Below are positions 38,394 through 47,703 of a stretch of DNA of 64,000 nt, piece after piece. Within the stretch, counting starts at the first letter, position 1. Each line of letters opens with the position of its first letter. The notes under the pieces are model-generated. The model made no database searches. It was not told the origin of the DNA and saw nothing but the letters and a program-made list of their open reading frames with translations. The stretch covers positions 744,001-808,000 of the forward strand of contig CP132905.1 of assembly GCA_031446165.1 (NCBI GenBank), written 5' to 3'. The translations under genes and the position numbers were made by a program. Origin of the DNA: Arsenophonus sp031446165. Its GTDB lineage: Bacteria; Pseudomonadota; Gammaproteobacteria; Enterobacterales; Enterobacteriaceae.

Positions 38394-38734
38394 AATATGA
38401 TATTATGATAAAAAAAAATATTTTCATGCGAAAAAAAATTTTATTTACACGAAAAAATCAATTAATCTTTATTCGTATTTAAATTTATGTATATTAAATA
38501 AAGCATCATAACATGTATTCATTGTACAAACATGCAATAATTTTTATATTTTTGAGTATTATTTTTTTAATATTTAATATTTTTATTATTTAACAATAAA
38601 ATCTTTGAAAAACTACTTTAAAAACACAATATAAAATTAATTAATCTATATTGTTTATCTTCATATATAATTTTCTATAAAAAATATATCATAATTTTAA
38701 AAAATTTGAAAAATAAAATTAAAAAACATTACGT
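38394..38734. other. secE upstream region
   Basis: About 340 bases between the secE leader repeat and the tuf terminator, expected to hold the secE promoter. Sequence is uniformly A/T-rich, and I cannot single out -35 and -10 elements. Confidence 0.5.
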
Positions 38735-38759
38735 AAAGGGCACCCGTTTGATGCCCTTT
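38735..38759 (-). terminator. Terminator of tuf
   Basis: An 8-bp inverted repeat, AAAGGGCA at 38735-38742 and TGCCCTTT at 38752-38759, with a 9-base loop lies 48 bases after the tuf stop. On the minus strand it is followed within a few bases by a run of six T. The stem resembles, from memory, the GGGCATC...GATGCCC hairpin after E. coli tufB. Confidence 0.7.
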
Positions 38760-38806
38760 TAAACAATCACTATATTTTTTATATATCTTAAAATTTTTAT
38801 ATATCT

Positions 38807-39991
38807 TTAAGAAATTATTTGAGCAACAATACCAGCACCTACTGTACGACCACCTTCACGAATTGCAAAACGTAACCCTTCATCCATGGCAATCGGTGCT
38901 ATTAAAGTGACTTTCATATTAATGCTATCTCCTGGCATAACCATTTCAACACCTTCTGGTAATTCAATTGTACCAGTTACATCTGTAGTTCTAAAATAGA
39001 ATTGTGGTCGATAACCTTTAAAAAATGGTGTATGACGACCTCCTTCATCTTTACTTAAAATATACACTTCTGATTCAAATTGAGTATGCGGATTAATTGA
39101 ATTTGGTTTAGCTAACACTTGTCCCCGTTCTACATCTTCACGCTTTGTACCACGTAATAAAACTCCTATATTCTCACCAGCTCGACCTTCATCCAATAAT
39201 TTTCTAAACATTTCTACGCCCGTACAAATTGTTTTAGTGGTCTCTTTGATTCCTATGATTTCTACCTCTTCACCAACTTTAATAACTCCACGTTCAACAC
39301 GTCCTGTAACTACTGTTCCTCGACCAGATATTGAAAATACATCTTCTATTGGTAATAAAAAAGGTTTATTTATTGCTCTTTCTGGCTCTGGAATATAATC
39401 ATCTAATGCATTAGCTAAATCAATAATCTTTTCTTCCCAATCAGGATCACCCTCTAAGGCTTTTAATGCAGAACCTTTAATAATCGGCGTATCATCTCCT
39501 GGGAAATCATATTGCGACAAGAGTTCTCTAACTTCCATTTCTACTAGTTCTAACAACTCTTCATCATCAACCATATCACACTTATTTAAGAAAACAACAA
39601 TATATGGAACTCCTACTTGACGAGCCAATAAAATATGCTCACGAGTTTGTGGCATTGGACCATCTGTTGCAGCAACTACTAAAATAGCTCCATCCATTTG
39701 TGCTGCACCAGTAATCATGTTTTTAACATAATCTGCATGTCCTGGACAATCAACATGTGCATAATGACGTTTCGCTGTATCGTATTCTACATGAGAAGTA
39801 GAAATAGTAATTCCACGTGCTTTTTCTTCTGGCGCATTATCAATTTGATCAAATGCGCGAGCATTACCACCATATTTCTTTGCAAGAACTGTACTAATTG
39901 CTGCAGTTAAAGTTGTTTTTCCATGATCAACATGGCCAATTGTACCAACATTAACATGCGGTTTTGAACGTTCAAATTTTTCTTTAGACAC
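38807..39991 (-). CDS. tuf: Elongation factor Tu
   Basis: GTPase that brings aminoacyl-tRNA to the ribosome. The product has 394 residues (the E. coli proteins have the same length). GTPase motifs are GHVDHGKTT (residues 19-27), DCPGHADYVKNM and NKCDMVD, with SALKALEGD as G5. The C-terminal beta domains are complete to GRTVGAGIVAQIIS. It lies 70 bases downstream of fusA as tufA does in E. coli, yet is followed by secE as tufB is. This is the only tuf gene in the window and looks like a single hybrid of the two. Confidence 0.98.
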   Translation of the reverse strand: MSKEKFERSKPHVNVGTIGHVDHGKTTLTAAISTVLAKKYGGNARAFDQIDNAPEEKARGITISTSHVEYDTAKRHYAHVDCPGHADYVKNMITGAAQMDGAILVVAATDGPMPQTREHILLARQVGVPYIVVFLNKCDMVDDEELLELVEMEVRELLSQYDFPGDDTPIIKGSALKALEGDPDWEEKIIDLANALDDYIPEPERAINKPFLLPIEDVFSISGRGTVVTGRVERGVIKVGEEVEIIGIKETTKTICTGVEMFRKLLDEGRAGENIGVLLRGTKREDVERGQVLAKPNSINPHTQFESEVYILSKDEGGRHTPFFKGYRPQFYFRTTDVTGTIELPEGVEMVMPGDSINMKVTLIAPIAMDEGLRFAIREGGRTVGAGIVAQIIS

Positions 39992-40061
39992 GACTTTTAT
40001 TCCTTATAAAGTTCTTAAAATAACAAAAGAACTAAATCAAATAGTTAATATAGACAAGCTA

Positions 40062-42173
40062 TTATTTGGCTTTACGTGCTCCAATAATTGCTTGAGCAAC
40101 ATTCACTGGTGCTTCATTATACTTCAAAAATTCCATTGAATAAGAAGCACGACCTTGGGTTTGTGAACGTAAATCTGTAGCATAACCAAACATTTCTGAC
40201 AATGGTACTCGAGCACGAACCGTTTTAATAGTTCCTACATCGCCCATACCTTCAATGATTCCGCGACGACGATTTAAATCACCAATAACATCACCCATAT
40301 ACTCTTCAGGAGTTTCAACTTCAACTTTCATAATAGGTTCTAGTAATACTGGGTTAGCTTTCATAAAACCTTCTCTAAAAGCTATTGAACCTGCAATTTT
40401 AAATGCCATTTCTGAAGAATCAACTTCATGATATGAACCATCATATAATGCTACTTTTACATCAACAACAGGATAACCGGCTAACACACCATTTTTCATT
40501 TGTTCTTGAACCCCTTTATCTACTGATGGTATATACTCTTTAGGAATAACACCACCAACAATTTCATTATGAAATTCATAACTAATTTCATGAACTCCTT
40601 TTAAAGGCTCAACACGAATCCATACATGACCAAATTGACCACGACCACCAGACTGACGTATAAACTTACCTTCCTGTTCAACAGATTCGCGAATAGTCTC
40701 ACGGTATGCAACTTGAGGTTTTCCAACATTTGCTTCAACTTTAAATTCACGACGCATACGATCAATCAATACCTCAAGATGTAACTCACCCATACCAGCA
40801 ATAATTGTTTGACCTGATTCTTCATCTGTTGATACACGAAACGATGGATCTTCTTGTGCTAAACGACCTAAAGCCATTCCCATTTTTTCTTGATCAGTTT
40901 TAGTTTTAGGTTCAATGGCAACCGAAATAACTGGTTGTGGAAAATCCATGCGTTCTAAAACAATTGGTTTATCCAATGCACATAAAGTATCACCTGTAGT
41001 TACCTCCTTAAGTCCAATAGCAGCAGCAATATCACCCGCTCTTACTTCTTTAATTTCTTCGCGTTTATTAGCATGCATTTGCACAATCCTACCAAAACGT
41101 TCTTTTTTGTTTTTTACCGAATTAAGGACAGTATCGCCTGATTTAACTACACCAGAATACACACGAAAGAAAGTTAAATTCCCTACAAATGAATCAGTTG
41201 CAATTTTAAAAGCTAATGATGAAAAAGGTTCATCATCACTGGGATTACGTTCTAAATAATGATGCATATTATCCATCAATTCACCTTTAATTGCTGGAAT
41301 ATCCGTTGGTGCTGGCAAATATTCAATAACAGCATCTAACATTGCTTGGACGCCCTTATTTTTAAAGGCAGAACCACAAGTAACCAAAATAATTTCATTA
41401 TTTATTACTCGTTGTCGTAATCCTTTTTTACTTTCTTCCTCAGATAATACTTGAAAACTAAAATACTTCTCTAGCAACTCGTCTGATGCTTCTGCTGCAG
41501 CTTCAATTAATTTATTACGCCACTTTTCAGCCTGCAATTGCATATTTTTTGGAATATCATCATAAACAAAAGTGACACCTTGATCATTATCATTCCAATG
41601 AATGGCTTTCATTTTAATTAAATCAATAACACCACTAAATGATTCCTCTACACCAATAGGTAACTGTAATGGAATGGCTATTGCTCCAAGACGAGTTTCA
41701 ATTTGTTTAACAACCCGAAAAAAATTAGCACCCATACGATCCATTTTATTAACAAATGCTATGCGAGGTACTCGATATTTATTTGCCTGACGCCAAACAG
41801 TTTCAGACTGTGGTTGAACACCACCAACTGCGCAATACACCATTACCACACCATCTAAAATACGCATAGAACGTTCAACTTCAATAGTAAAGTCAACATG
41901 TCCTGGTGTATCAATGATGTTGATACGATGTTCATCAAACTGATTTCCCATACCAGACCAAAAAGCAGTAGTTGCAGCTGAAGTAATTGTAATACCACGC
42001 TCTTGTTCCTGCTCCATCCAGTCCATAGTTGCTGCGCCATCATGAACTTCTCCTATTTTATGACTGACTCCAGTATAAAACAAAATACGCTCAGTTGTTG
42101 TGGTCTTACCAGCGTCAATATGGGCACTTATGCCAATATTACGATAACGCGTAATGGGAGTTTTACGTGCCAT
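40062..42173 (-). CDS. fusA: Elongation factor G
   Basis: Translocase GTPase that moves tRNA and mRNA after peptide bond formation and helps recycle ribosomes. The 703-residue product (E. coli 704) shows GTPase motifs AHIDAGKTTTTERIL, DTPGHVDFTIEVERSMR and NKMDRMGANF. The domain IV tip region is GRGQFGHVWIRVEP with the C-terminal YATDLRSQTQGRASYSMEF. Third gene of the str operon, 81 bases after rpsG and 70 before tuf. A fusA paralogue is not seen. Confidence 0.98.
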   Translation of the reverse strand: MARKTPITRYRNIGISAHIDAGKTTTTERILFYTGVSHKIGEVHDGAATMDWMEQEQERGITITSAATTAFWSGMGNQFDEHRINIIDTPGHVDFTIEVERSMRILDGVVMVYCAVGGVQPQSETVWRQANKYRVPRIAFVNKMDRMGANFFRVVKQIETRLGAIAIPLQLPIGVEESFSGVIDLIKMKAIHWNDNDQGVTFVYDDIPKNMQLQAEKWRNKLIEAAAEASDELLEKYFSFQVLSEEESKKGLRQRVINNEIILVTCGSAFKNKGVQAMLDAVIEYLPAPTDIPAIKGELMDNMHHYLERNPSDDEPFSSLAFKIATDSFVGNLTFFRVYSGVVKSGDTVLNSVKNKKERFGRIVQMHANKREEIKEVRAGDIAAAIGLKEVTTGDTLCALDKPIVLERMDFPQPVISVAIEPKTKTDQEKMGMALGRLAQEDPSFRVSTDEESGQTIIAGMGELHLEVLIDRMRREFKVEANVGKPQVAYRETIRESVEQEGKFIRQSGGRGQFGHVWIRVEPLKGVHEISYEFHNEIVGGVIPKEYIPSVDKGVQEQMKNGVLAGYPVVDVKVALYDGSYHEVDSSEMAFKIAGSIAFREGFMKANPVLLEPIMKVEVETPEEYMGDVIGDLNRRRGIIEGMGDVGTIKTVRARVPLSEMFGYATDLRSQTQGRASYSMEFLKYNEAPVNVAQAIIGARKAK

Positions 42174-42254
42174 GTTTTCCTCTCTCGTGATTATTCAATT
42201 CGTATAAAAAAGTAATCTACATGCTACTCTCTTACGAAAGATAACTAACAAAAC

Positions 42255-42725
42255 TTACCAACGATAGTGAGCAAACGCTTTGTTAGCTTCTGCCATACGA
42301 TGAACATCTTCACGTTTTTTAACAGCAGTGCCTTTATTTTCAATTGCATCAGTTAATTCATTAGCTAAACGTAAAGCCATAGATTTATCAGCACGTTTAC
42401 GAGCGGCCGCAACAATCCAACGCATGGCTAACGCATTGCGACGTACAGGACGCACTTCCACAGGAACCTGATACGTTGAACCACCAACACGACGCGATTT
42501 TACTTCTACCATTGGTCTAACATTTTCGAGCGCTATTTCAAAAGTTTCCATATGTTTTTTTTTAGCACGATAAGATAAAGTATCAAGAGCTTTATATACA
42601 ATTGTTTCTGCAATAGATTTTTTACCATCTATCATTAAAATATTAATAAATTTTGCTAATAATTCTGATCCAAATTTTGGATCTGACATAATTTTACGTT
42701 GACCAATCACACGACGACGTGGCAT
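42255..42725 (-). CDS. rpsG: 30S ribosomal protein S7
   Basis: Primary 16S rRNA-binding protein of the small-subunit head, lining the E site. The 156-residue product starts MPRRRVIGQRKIMSDPKFGS, continues NILMIDGKKSIAETIVYKAL and the beta-hairpin VGGSTYQVPVEVRPVRR, and ends EANKAFAHYRW. In E. coli S7 also represses translation of its own operon through the rpsL-rpsG intercistronic RNA; here that interval is about 110 bases and contains a 17-bp tandem duplication. Confidence 0.97.
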   Translation of the reverse strand: MPRRRVIGQRKIMSDPKFGSELLAKFINILMIDGKKSIAETIVYKALDTLSYRAKKKHMETFEIALENVRPMVEVKSRRVGGSTYQVPVEVRPVRRNALAMRWIVAAARKRADKSMALRLANELTDAIENKGTAVKKREDVHRMAEANKAFAHYRW

Positions 42726-42800
42726 GGATATACTCCGTTTTAAAATACAAAGATTACCTGAATCTTCATAAGATTATTTAAAAATTACAGATTTAATCTT

Positions 42801-42834
42801 AATTCACAAACTGTTATAATTCACAAACTGTTAT
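42801..42834. repeat. Two-copy 17-bp tandem repeat between rpsL and rpsG
   Basis: AATTCACAAACTGTTAT is present at 42801-42817 and 42818-42834 with no gap, ending directly at the rpsL stop codon region. It lies in the intercistronic stretch where S7 binds in E. coli. Confidence 0.9.
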
Positions 42835-42835
42835 A

Positions 42836-43210
42836 TTAAGTCTTTTGTTTTTTAGTACCATATTTAGAACGACCTTTTTTACGATCTTTAACACCAGAAC
42901 AATCTAATGCACCCCGAATAGTATGATAACGTACACCTGGCAAATCTTTAACTCTACCACCCCGAATTAATATTACTGAATGCTCTTGCAAATTATGGCC
43001 TTCACCACCAATATAAGAAGATACTTCATAACCATTAGTTAAACGAACACGACACACTTTACGTAATGCTGAATTAGGTTTTTTAGGAGTAGTAGTATAT
43101 ACACGAGTACACACACCACGTTTCTGCGGACAGGCTTCTAATGCTGGTACATTGCTTTTCATAGTTTTTGAACTACGAGGTTTACGAACCAGCTGATTAA
43201 TTGTTGCCAT
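42836..43210 (-). CDS. rpsL: 30S ribosomal protein S12
   Basis: Decoding-centre protein of the small subunit. The product has 124 residues, the E. coli length: MATINQLVRKPRSSKTMKSN, then TTPKKPNSALRKVCRVRLTNG containing the lysine that is Lys43 in mature E. coli numbering, and GGRVKDLPGVRYHTIRG containing Lys88 and Asp89. These are the streptomycin-sensitive residues, and Asp89 is the RimO methylthiolation site. First ribosomal gene of the str operon, downstream of tusB. Confidence 0.98.
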   Translation of the reverse strand: MATINQLVRKPRSSKTMKSNVPALEACPQKRGVCTRVYTTTPKKPNSALRKVCRVRLTNGYEVSSYIGGEGHNLQEHSVILIRGGRVKDLPGVRYHTIRGALDCSGVKDRKKGRSKYGTKKQKT

Positions 43211-43335
43211 TGAAAACTCCTAGTTTTTTACTGAACACAAATATTCCCCTCATTATCAAAATAAGAAAATCTGAATACTCAAAATTTTATTGCTGACAGA
43301 AACAGGTGTCAAGAAATATACAAAATGATAATTAA

Positions 43336-43641
43336 TCACCAAGAAAAATATTGTGTATGTTTTACGGTTAATTCCACAAAATCAATAAAAGATATTTGAT
43401 GTACATAAGGTGACATATACAGCATCAATCCTCTTGCTTCAATATCATCTTGCAATGCAAATACATGAATTCCTTTTTTTTTAAATTGCATCAAATAATA
43501 ATTATCATTATTGGTTGGCAATGTTTTATGTCCCATAAAAACACCATCTTGAATTAATAATACTTCATCTTCTTTCATTACTAAGCTAATTAATGAATGC
43601 ATATCAGTATAATAAGGAGAAGTAGAAATGCTATACAACAT
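43336..43641 (-). CDS. tusB: Sulfurtransferase complex subunit TusB
   Basis: Part of the TusBCD hexamer that relays sulfur from TusA to TusE and MnmA for 2-thiolation of the tRNA wobble uridine (tRNA-Glu, Lys and Gln; a tRNA-Glu UUC is encoded in this window). The 101-residue product (E. coli 95) has the segments DEVLLIQDGV and ARGLMLYMSPYVHQISFIDFVELTVKHTQYFSW, the last strongly conserved. Between tusC and rpsL, the E. coli order. E. coli TusB itself has no catalytic cysteine. Confidence 0.9.
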   Translation of the reverse strand: MLYSISTSPYYTDMHSLISLVMKEDEVLLIQDGVFMGHKTLPTNNDNYYLMQFKKKGIHVFALQDDIEARGLMLYMSPYVHQISFIDFVELTVKHTQYFSW

Positions 43642-43677
43642 ATATTAATCTTCTATCTACTTTTTAAAAAGTATGAA

Positions 43678-44037
43678 TCAAAAAGTCAAAACAACATCAT
43701 ATTTTTTTAAATTATATTTAAGCTGATCAACTGAAAGAATTGTTACAGGAAGAATAAAACAACTATTAGAAGAAAATCCTCTTTTTTCAAGATCTTCCTG
43801 ACAAATATAACGATCATTAATATTATAAAATGATAATAATTTATATGTTACAATATAATCACGGGATAAAATTTTATTGGGGTTTTGCTGTGTTAATAAT
43901 TGACAAACACCATCAGAAACAAAAAAAATACCTATTTTTTCAGTTAATACAGAAGTTGCCAGCAATAAATCCAATCCTTCACGTCCACCAGAAGTTCCAT
44001 GAGGGATATTCATAAAAACAAATGCAATTTTTTTCAT
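43678..44037 (-). CDS. tusC: Sulfurtransferase complex subunit TusC
   Basis: Second subunit of the TusBCD sulfur-relay complex. The 119-residue product has the E. coli length: MKKIAFVFMNIPHGTSGGREGLDLLLATSVLTEKI at the N terminus and the end LKKYDVVLTF. DsrF-like fold. It starts 18 bases after the tusD stop and tusB begins 36 bases after its own stop, so the three genes form a tight operon. Confidence 0.93.
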   Translation of the reverse strand: MKKIAFVFMNIPHGTSGGREGLDLLLATSVLTEKIGIFFVSDGVCQLLTQQNPNKILSRDYIVTYKLLSFYNINDRYICQEDLEKRGFSSNSCFILPVTILSVDQLKYNLKKYDVVLTF

Positions 44038-44055
44038 AAATAATTATCAATTTTT

Positions 44056-44463
44056 TTAAAACTGAACCGTACGGTCACAAATAAGCATTGCTTCCACTAA
44101 ATTAGTTAAACCACTGAATACAAAATTTTTATCTAAATTAGAATATAAACCGATATGTTTCGCTTCTATGTCATTAACAACACCGCGTCTTAATGCAGCT
44201 GCAACACAAACATTTAATGTACATCCTGTTTTTTGCATTAATTTTTTCCACGCAATAAGTAAATCAAATTCATCACTAGCTGGTGAATTTAATTGATTGC
44301 CATTATAAACCCCATCTTTATAAAAAAAAACTGTTTTCAGTATATGTCCACTAACAAATAAAAAATTAGCAAATCTCCAAGCATTAGTAGCCATTTGTGT
44401 ACCATATGGAGCACCAGTAACTAATAAACAATAAGTTAATTTTTTTTTATAATAAACATTCAT
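44056..44463 (-). CDS. tusD: Sulfurtransferase complex subunit TusD
   Basis: Catalytic subunit of TusBCD, carrying the persulfide. The 135-residue product (E. coli 128) has LLVTGAPYGTQMATNAWRFA, VFFYKDGVYNGNQL and SPASDEFDL. The active cysteine is Cys86 in LNVCVAAALRRGVVND, equivalent to Cys78 of E. coli. The N terminus is seven residues longer than E. coli, and no internal ATG fits better. It is the first gene of the tusDCB-rpsL-rpsG-fusA-tuf series. Confidence 0.93.
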   Translation of the reverse strand: MNVYYKKKLTYCLLVTGAPYGTQMATNAWRFANFLFVSGHILKTVFFYKDGVYNGNQLNSPASDEFDLLIAWKKLMQKTGCTLNVCVAAALRRGVVNDIEAKHIGLYSNLDKNFVFSGLTNLVEAMLICDRTVQF

Positions 44464-45385
44464 TTTTTAACTCATCATAATAAACAATACCGCTTTCAAC
44501 AAAACGATAAATAATGTTATTTATAACTGATATTTTTTTTGAAAAATATCAATTACATATACTTACTAAGTATCATTATCATTTCTAAAAAATCAATAAT
44601 AAAATCAAAAATTTAATATAAAATTATCAGAAACATCAACGATCATCTTTATATAAAGATTGTATTATTTATATAAAAAAACATGCATGTATCTTTTCAT
44701 AAATCTATTATTTATCTTTTGATAAATTCATTCAAAAATATATAAAAATTTTTAAATTAAATAAAAATTTTTTAAAAAAGAAACTATAATAGTTTATTAA
44801 AATAAAGCAATTTTATATAAACATAATTGAATTAATAATAAATTATACCCCTTGTCCTTTTAAATTTATTAAATTTAAATAAGAAGTTATATTAAGAAGT
44901 TATATATAATATCTAAAATTAATATTTTTATAATCTTTTTATTTCTTGCTATCTAACAACATTTTTAATAATGTATTCAAAAAATTTTATATTATTATTT
45001 TCTTAAAATTTGCTTAAAATTGTACAACTCACAAAAAAATATTAAAAAATAATTATAGATTATAAATTAAAGAAATTTAATCCATAACAATATTTTTTTG
45101 ATCTTTAGATAAACATTAGTAGAACATAAACAATACACAAATAAATGTGTTTCATGAATAGATTAATAAAATATAATACACATCAATCAAAAATTTATAA
45201 AAACTATATAACTCTAATGAGGAATTCATAAAAAAATACAGTCAATATTGATTTCTTTTATTTAATTTTATCTTATTTAAATCTTAATTTGATTCTATTA
45301 TAATTCAAAATTTTATAAACAGTCAAAAATAATTTATTAGAATTACAATAAATACTATTTATGCAAAACTATGAATTAAAATTAA

Positions 45386-45409
45386 ATATACAGTGATATA
45401 TACAGTGAT
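45386..45409. repeat. Two-copy 12-bp tandem repeat
   Basis: ATATACAGTGAT is repeated exactly without a gap. It lies about 280 bases beyond the ligA stop. Confidence 0.85.
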
Positions 45410-45500
45410 AAGTATAATCTATAATCTTAATTTTTTAACTATCACAATTTTTTCTAAAACATATCTACCATCATATTTATTAATACTTTTTCTAAAAGAA

Positions 45501-45539
45501 ATTTATTATACTTTTATACTGTATAAAAGTATAATAAAT
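45501..45539. repeat. Perfect 19-bp inverted repeat with 1-base centre
   Basis: The left arm ATTTATTATACTTTTATAC (45501-45519) and the right arm GTATAAAAGTATAATAAAT (45521-45539) are exact reverse complements around one T. The arms could form a cruciform or a very stable RNA hairpin. No T run follows on the minus strand, so it is not a standard terminator for ligA, 145 bases away. Confidence 0.9.
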
Positions 45540-45684
45540 CACTTCTTGGAGAAATTAAATAATAAAAATTTTTTTTGAAAAAGTATCTACTGAAAATATC
45601 TAGTACATAATTTGAAATGATTCATCTAAATAACAATACTTAAATATTTTTTATATGTCACACTAGTAACTACAAAATACTAAT

Positions 45685-47703
45685 TTAATCTCCTTGTAAT
45701 AATTTGATACATTCATTCTCATCCAGAATTTTTATACCTAATTCATTTGCTTTGGCGAATTTTAAACCATAATTGTTTCCAACAATTACTAAATCAGTTT
45801 TTTTAGAAATATTCTCCATAACTTTAGCACCAAAAAAAATCAATTTATTTTTTAATTTATCACGTGTTAAAAAATGAAATTTTCCTGTTAAAACTATATT
45901 TTTTCCTAAAAAATTAATATTTTCTTTATTTTGAATTATAGCTTTTTTTTCTGAAAAATTAATACCAAGTTCGTATACTAATTCATTAACAACATTAAGA
46001 TTCTTCTGGTCACAAAAAAAATTTATGATATTTCTAGCGACTATTTCTCCAATATCTTGCACTTTTTTTAGTGATTTCATATCTGCTTTTATTATTAATT
46101 CCAATGAACTATAATAAGCAGCCAAATTATTAGCTGTAGCTAAACCAACTTCCTGAATACCTAAAGCATAAATGAAACGTGCCAATGTAGTTCTTTTAGA
46201 TTTCTCGAGAGAATCCATTAAATTTCTTTGAGATTTTAACCCAATACGTTTTAATTTTGATAATATTTCAACATTTAAACGATAAAGATCAACAACTGTA
46301 TTTACATAATTTTTATCAACAAGTTGATTAATGATTTGCTTTCCCATACCTCTAATATTCATTGCACTTCGTGAAACAAAGTGTCTCAAAGTTCTTTTAC
46401 GTTGTGCAGAACATATAAGACCACTAATACAACGAATTCTCACCTGACCTTCAATACGCTCAAGATATGAACCACACGCTGGGCAATAAGTAGGAAATAC
46501 AACTTTTTTACTATTACTAGGCCGACATTTAATAACCACATTAATAATTTTAGGGATTACATCACCTGCTCTGCGAATAACAACGGTATCCCCAATACGT
46601 ATTTTCAAACGTTTTATTTCATCAGCATTATGAAGTGTTGCATGAGTAATTGTAACACCAGCAATTTTAATTGGTGCTAATCTAGCTATAGGTGTCACAA
46701 TACCTGTACGTCCAACTTGGAACTTAACATCATTTAACACAGTCATTTCTTCTTGAGGAGGAAATTTAAATGCTATAGCCCAACGGGGGGCTCGAGCAAT
46801 AAATCCAATTTTTTTTTGTAATTCCAATGAATCTACCTTAATCACTATACCATCAATATCAAACCCTAAACCTAAACGAGCATCTAAAATTTGATGATAA
46901 TATTCCAAAACCTCTTGACTGTTCTGACAAAATTTTATTTTATCACTAATAGGTAATCCCCATCTTTTAAATTGTATTAAAGATTCATATTGACTATTTG
47001 GCAATTCCTTTCCTAAAAATATACCAAATCCATAACAAAAAAAATGCAATACTCTTTTGGCAGTAATACTCGCATCAATCTGACGCAATGACCCAGCAGC
47101 AGCATTTCTAGGATTAGAAAAAATTTTTTGATAACACCCACCTTCTTTATTTAATTGTTTAAAACTTTCATGTGTCATGAAAACTTCACCGCGAATTTCA
47201 ATAATTTCAGGAATATTGTGGCCTTTTAACTGCATTGGGATACATACTATCGCACGAATATTATTGGTAATATTTTCACCTATTTTACCGTCACCACGTG
47301 TTGCTGCTTGTATTAATTTTCCATTCTTATATAACAAACTAACAGCTACACCATCTAATTTAGGCTCACAACAAAAACCTAATTGAAGATCATTTTTAAA
47401 ATAAGAATGTACTCGTTTATTAAAAGCTAAATAATTGCTTTCATCAAATACATGATCTAATGATAGCATTGGTATTTCATGATGTACTTCTTTAAAAGAT
47501 CTTAACGCTAAACCCCCAACACGTTGCGTGGGGGAATCACTAGTAATAAATTCTGGATACAAAAATTCTAATTTTTTTAATTCTTCCATCATTTTATCGT
47601 ATTTCTGATCAGATATTATTGGTTGATTTAATACATGATAACGATATGCATGATGAAGCAACTGTTCTTTTAGAATTTTAATTTTTTTTTTAGGAGTCAT
47701 CAT
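45685..47703 (-). CDS. ligA: NAD-dependent DNA ligase
   Basis: Seals nicks in DNA using NAD+, essential for replication and repair. I use the first ATG at 47701-47703, giving 672 residues (E. coli 671); a TTG two codons earlier is possible. The nucleotidyltransferase domain has the AMP-acceptor lysine in EPKLDGVAVSLLY near residue 115, then AATRGDGKIGENIT and FDIDGIVIKVDSL. The zinc finger CPACGSYLE plus two later cysteines, the helix-hairpin-helix region and the C-terminal BRCT domain NIVLTGKFHFLTRDKL are all present. zipA, next to ligA in E. coli, is absent. Confidence 0.98.
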   Translation of the reverse strand: MMTPKKKIKILKEQLLHHAYRYHVLNQPIISDQKYDKMMEELKKLEFLYPEFITSDSPTQRVGGLALRSFKEVHHEIPMLSLDHVFDESNYLAFNKRVHSYFKNDLQLGFCCEPKLDGVAVSLLYKNGKLIQAATRGDGKIGENITNNIRAIVCIPMQLKGHNIPEIIEIRGEVFMTHESFKQLNKEGGCYQKIFSNPRNAAAGSLRQIDASITAKRVLHFFCYGFGIFLGKELPNSQYESLIQFKRWGLPISDKIKFCQNSQEVLEYYHQILDARLGLGFDIDGIVIKVDSLELQKKIGFIARAPRWAIAFKFPPQEEMTVLNDVKFQVGRTGIVTPIARLAPIKIAGVTITHATLHNADEIKRLKIRIGDTVVIRRAGDVIPKIINVVIKCRPSNSKKVVFPTYCPACGSYLERIEGQVRIRCISGLICSAQRKRTLRHFVSRSAMNIRGMGKQIINQLVDKNYVNTVVDLYRLNVEILSKLKRIGLKSQRNLMDSLEKSKRTTLARFIYALGIQEVGLATANNLAAYYSSLELIIKADMKSLKKVQDIGEIVARNIINFFCDQKNLNVVNELVYELGINFSEKKAIIQNKENINFLGKNIVLTGKFHFLTRDKLKNKLIFFGAKVMENISKKTDLVIVGNNYGLKFAKANELGIKILDENECIKLLQGD

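Larger units (their letters stand above)
44464..45684. other. Gene-free 1.2-kb spacer tusD-ligA
   Basis: No credible gene: a 61-codon plus-strand frame at 45393-45578 runs through a repeat and a palindrome and matches nothing known. The region holds a 16-bp palindrome ATCTTTATATAAAGAT near 44644-44662, an imperfect 13-bp tandem repeat from 44881, a 12-bp tandem repeat at 45386-45409 and a perfect 19-bp inverted repeat at 45501-45539. Confidence 0.6.

Noticed and set aside
45393..45578. 61-codon plus-strand frame in the tusD-ligA spacer
   Set aside because: It runs through a tandem repeat and the 19-bp palindrome, is made of A/T-rich codons (Ile, Leu, Tyr, Phe, Asn, Lys) and shows no motif or convincing ribosome binding site.
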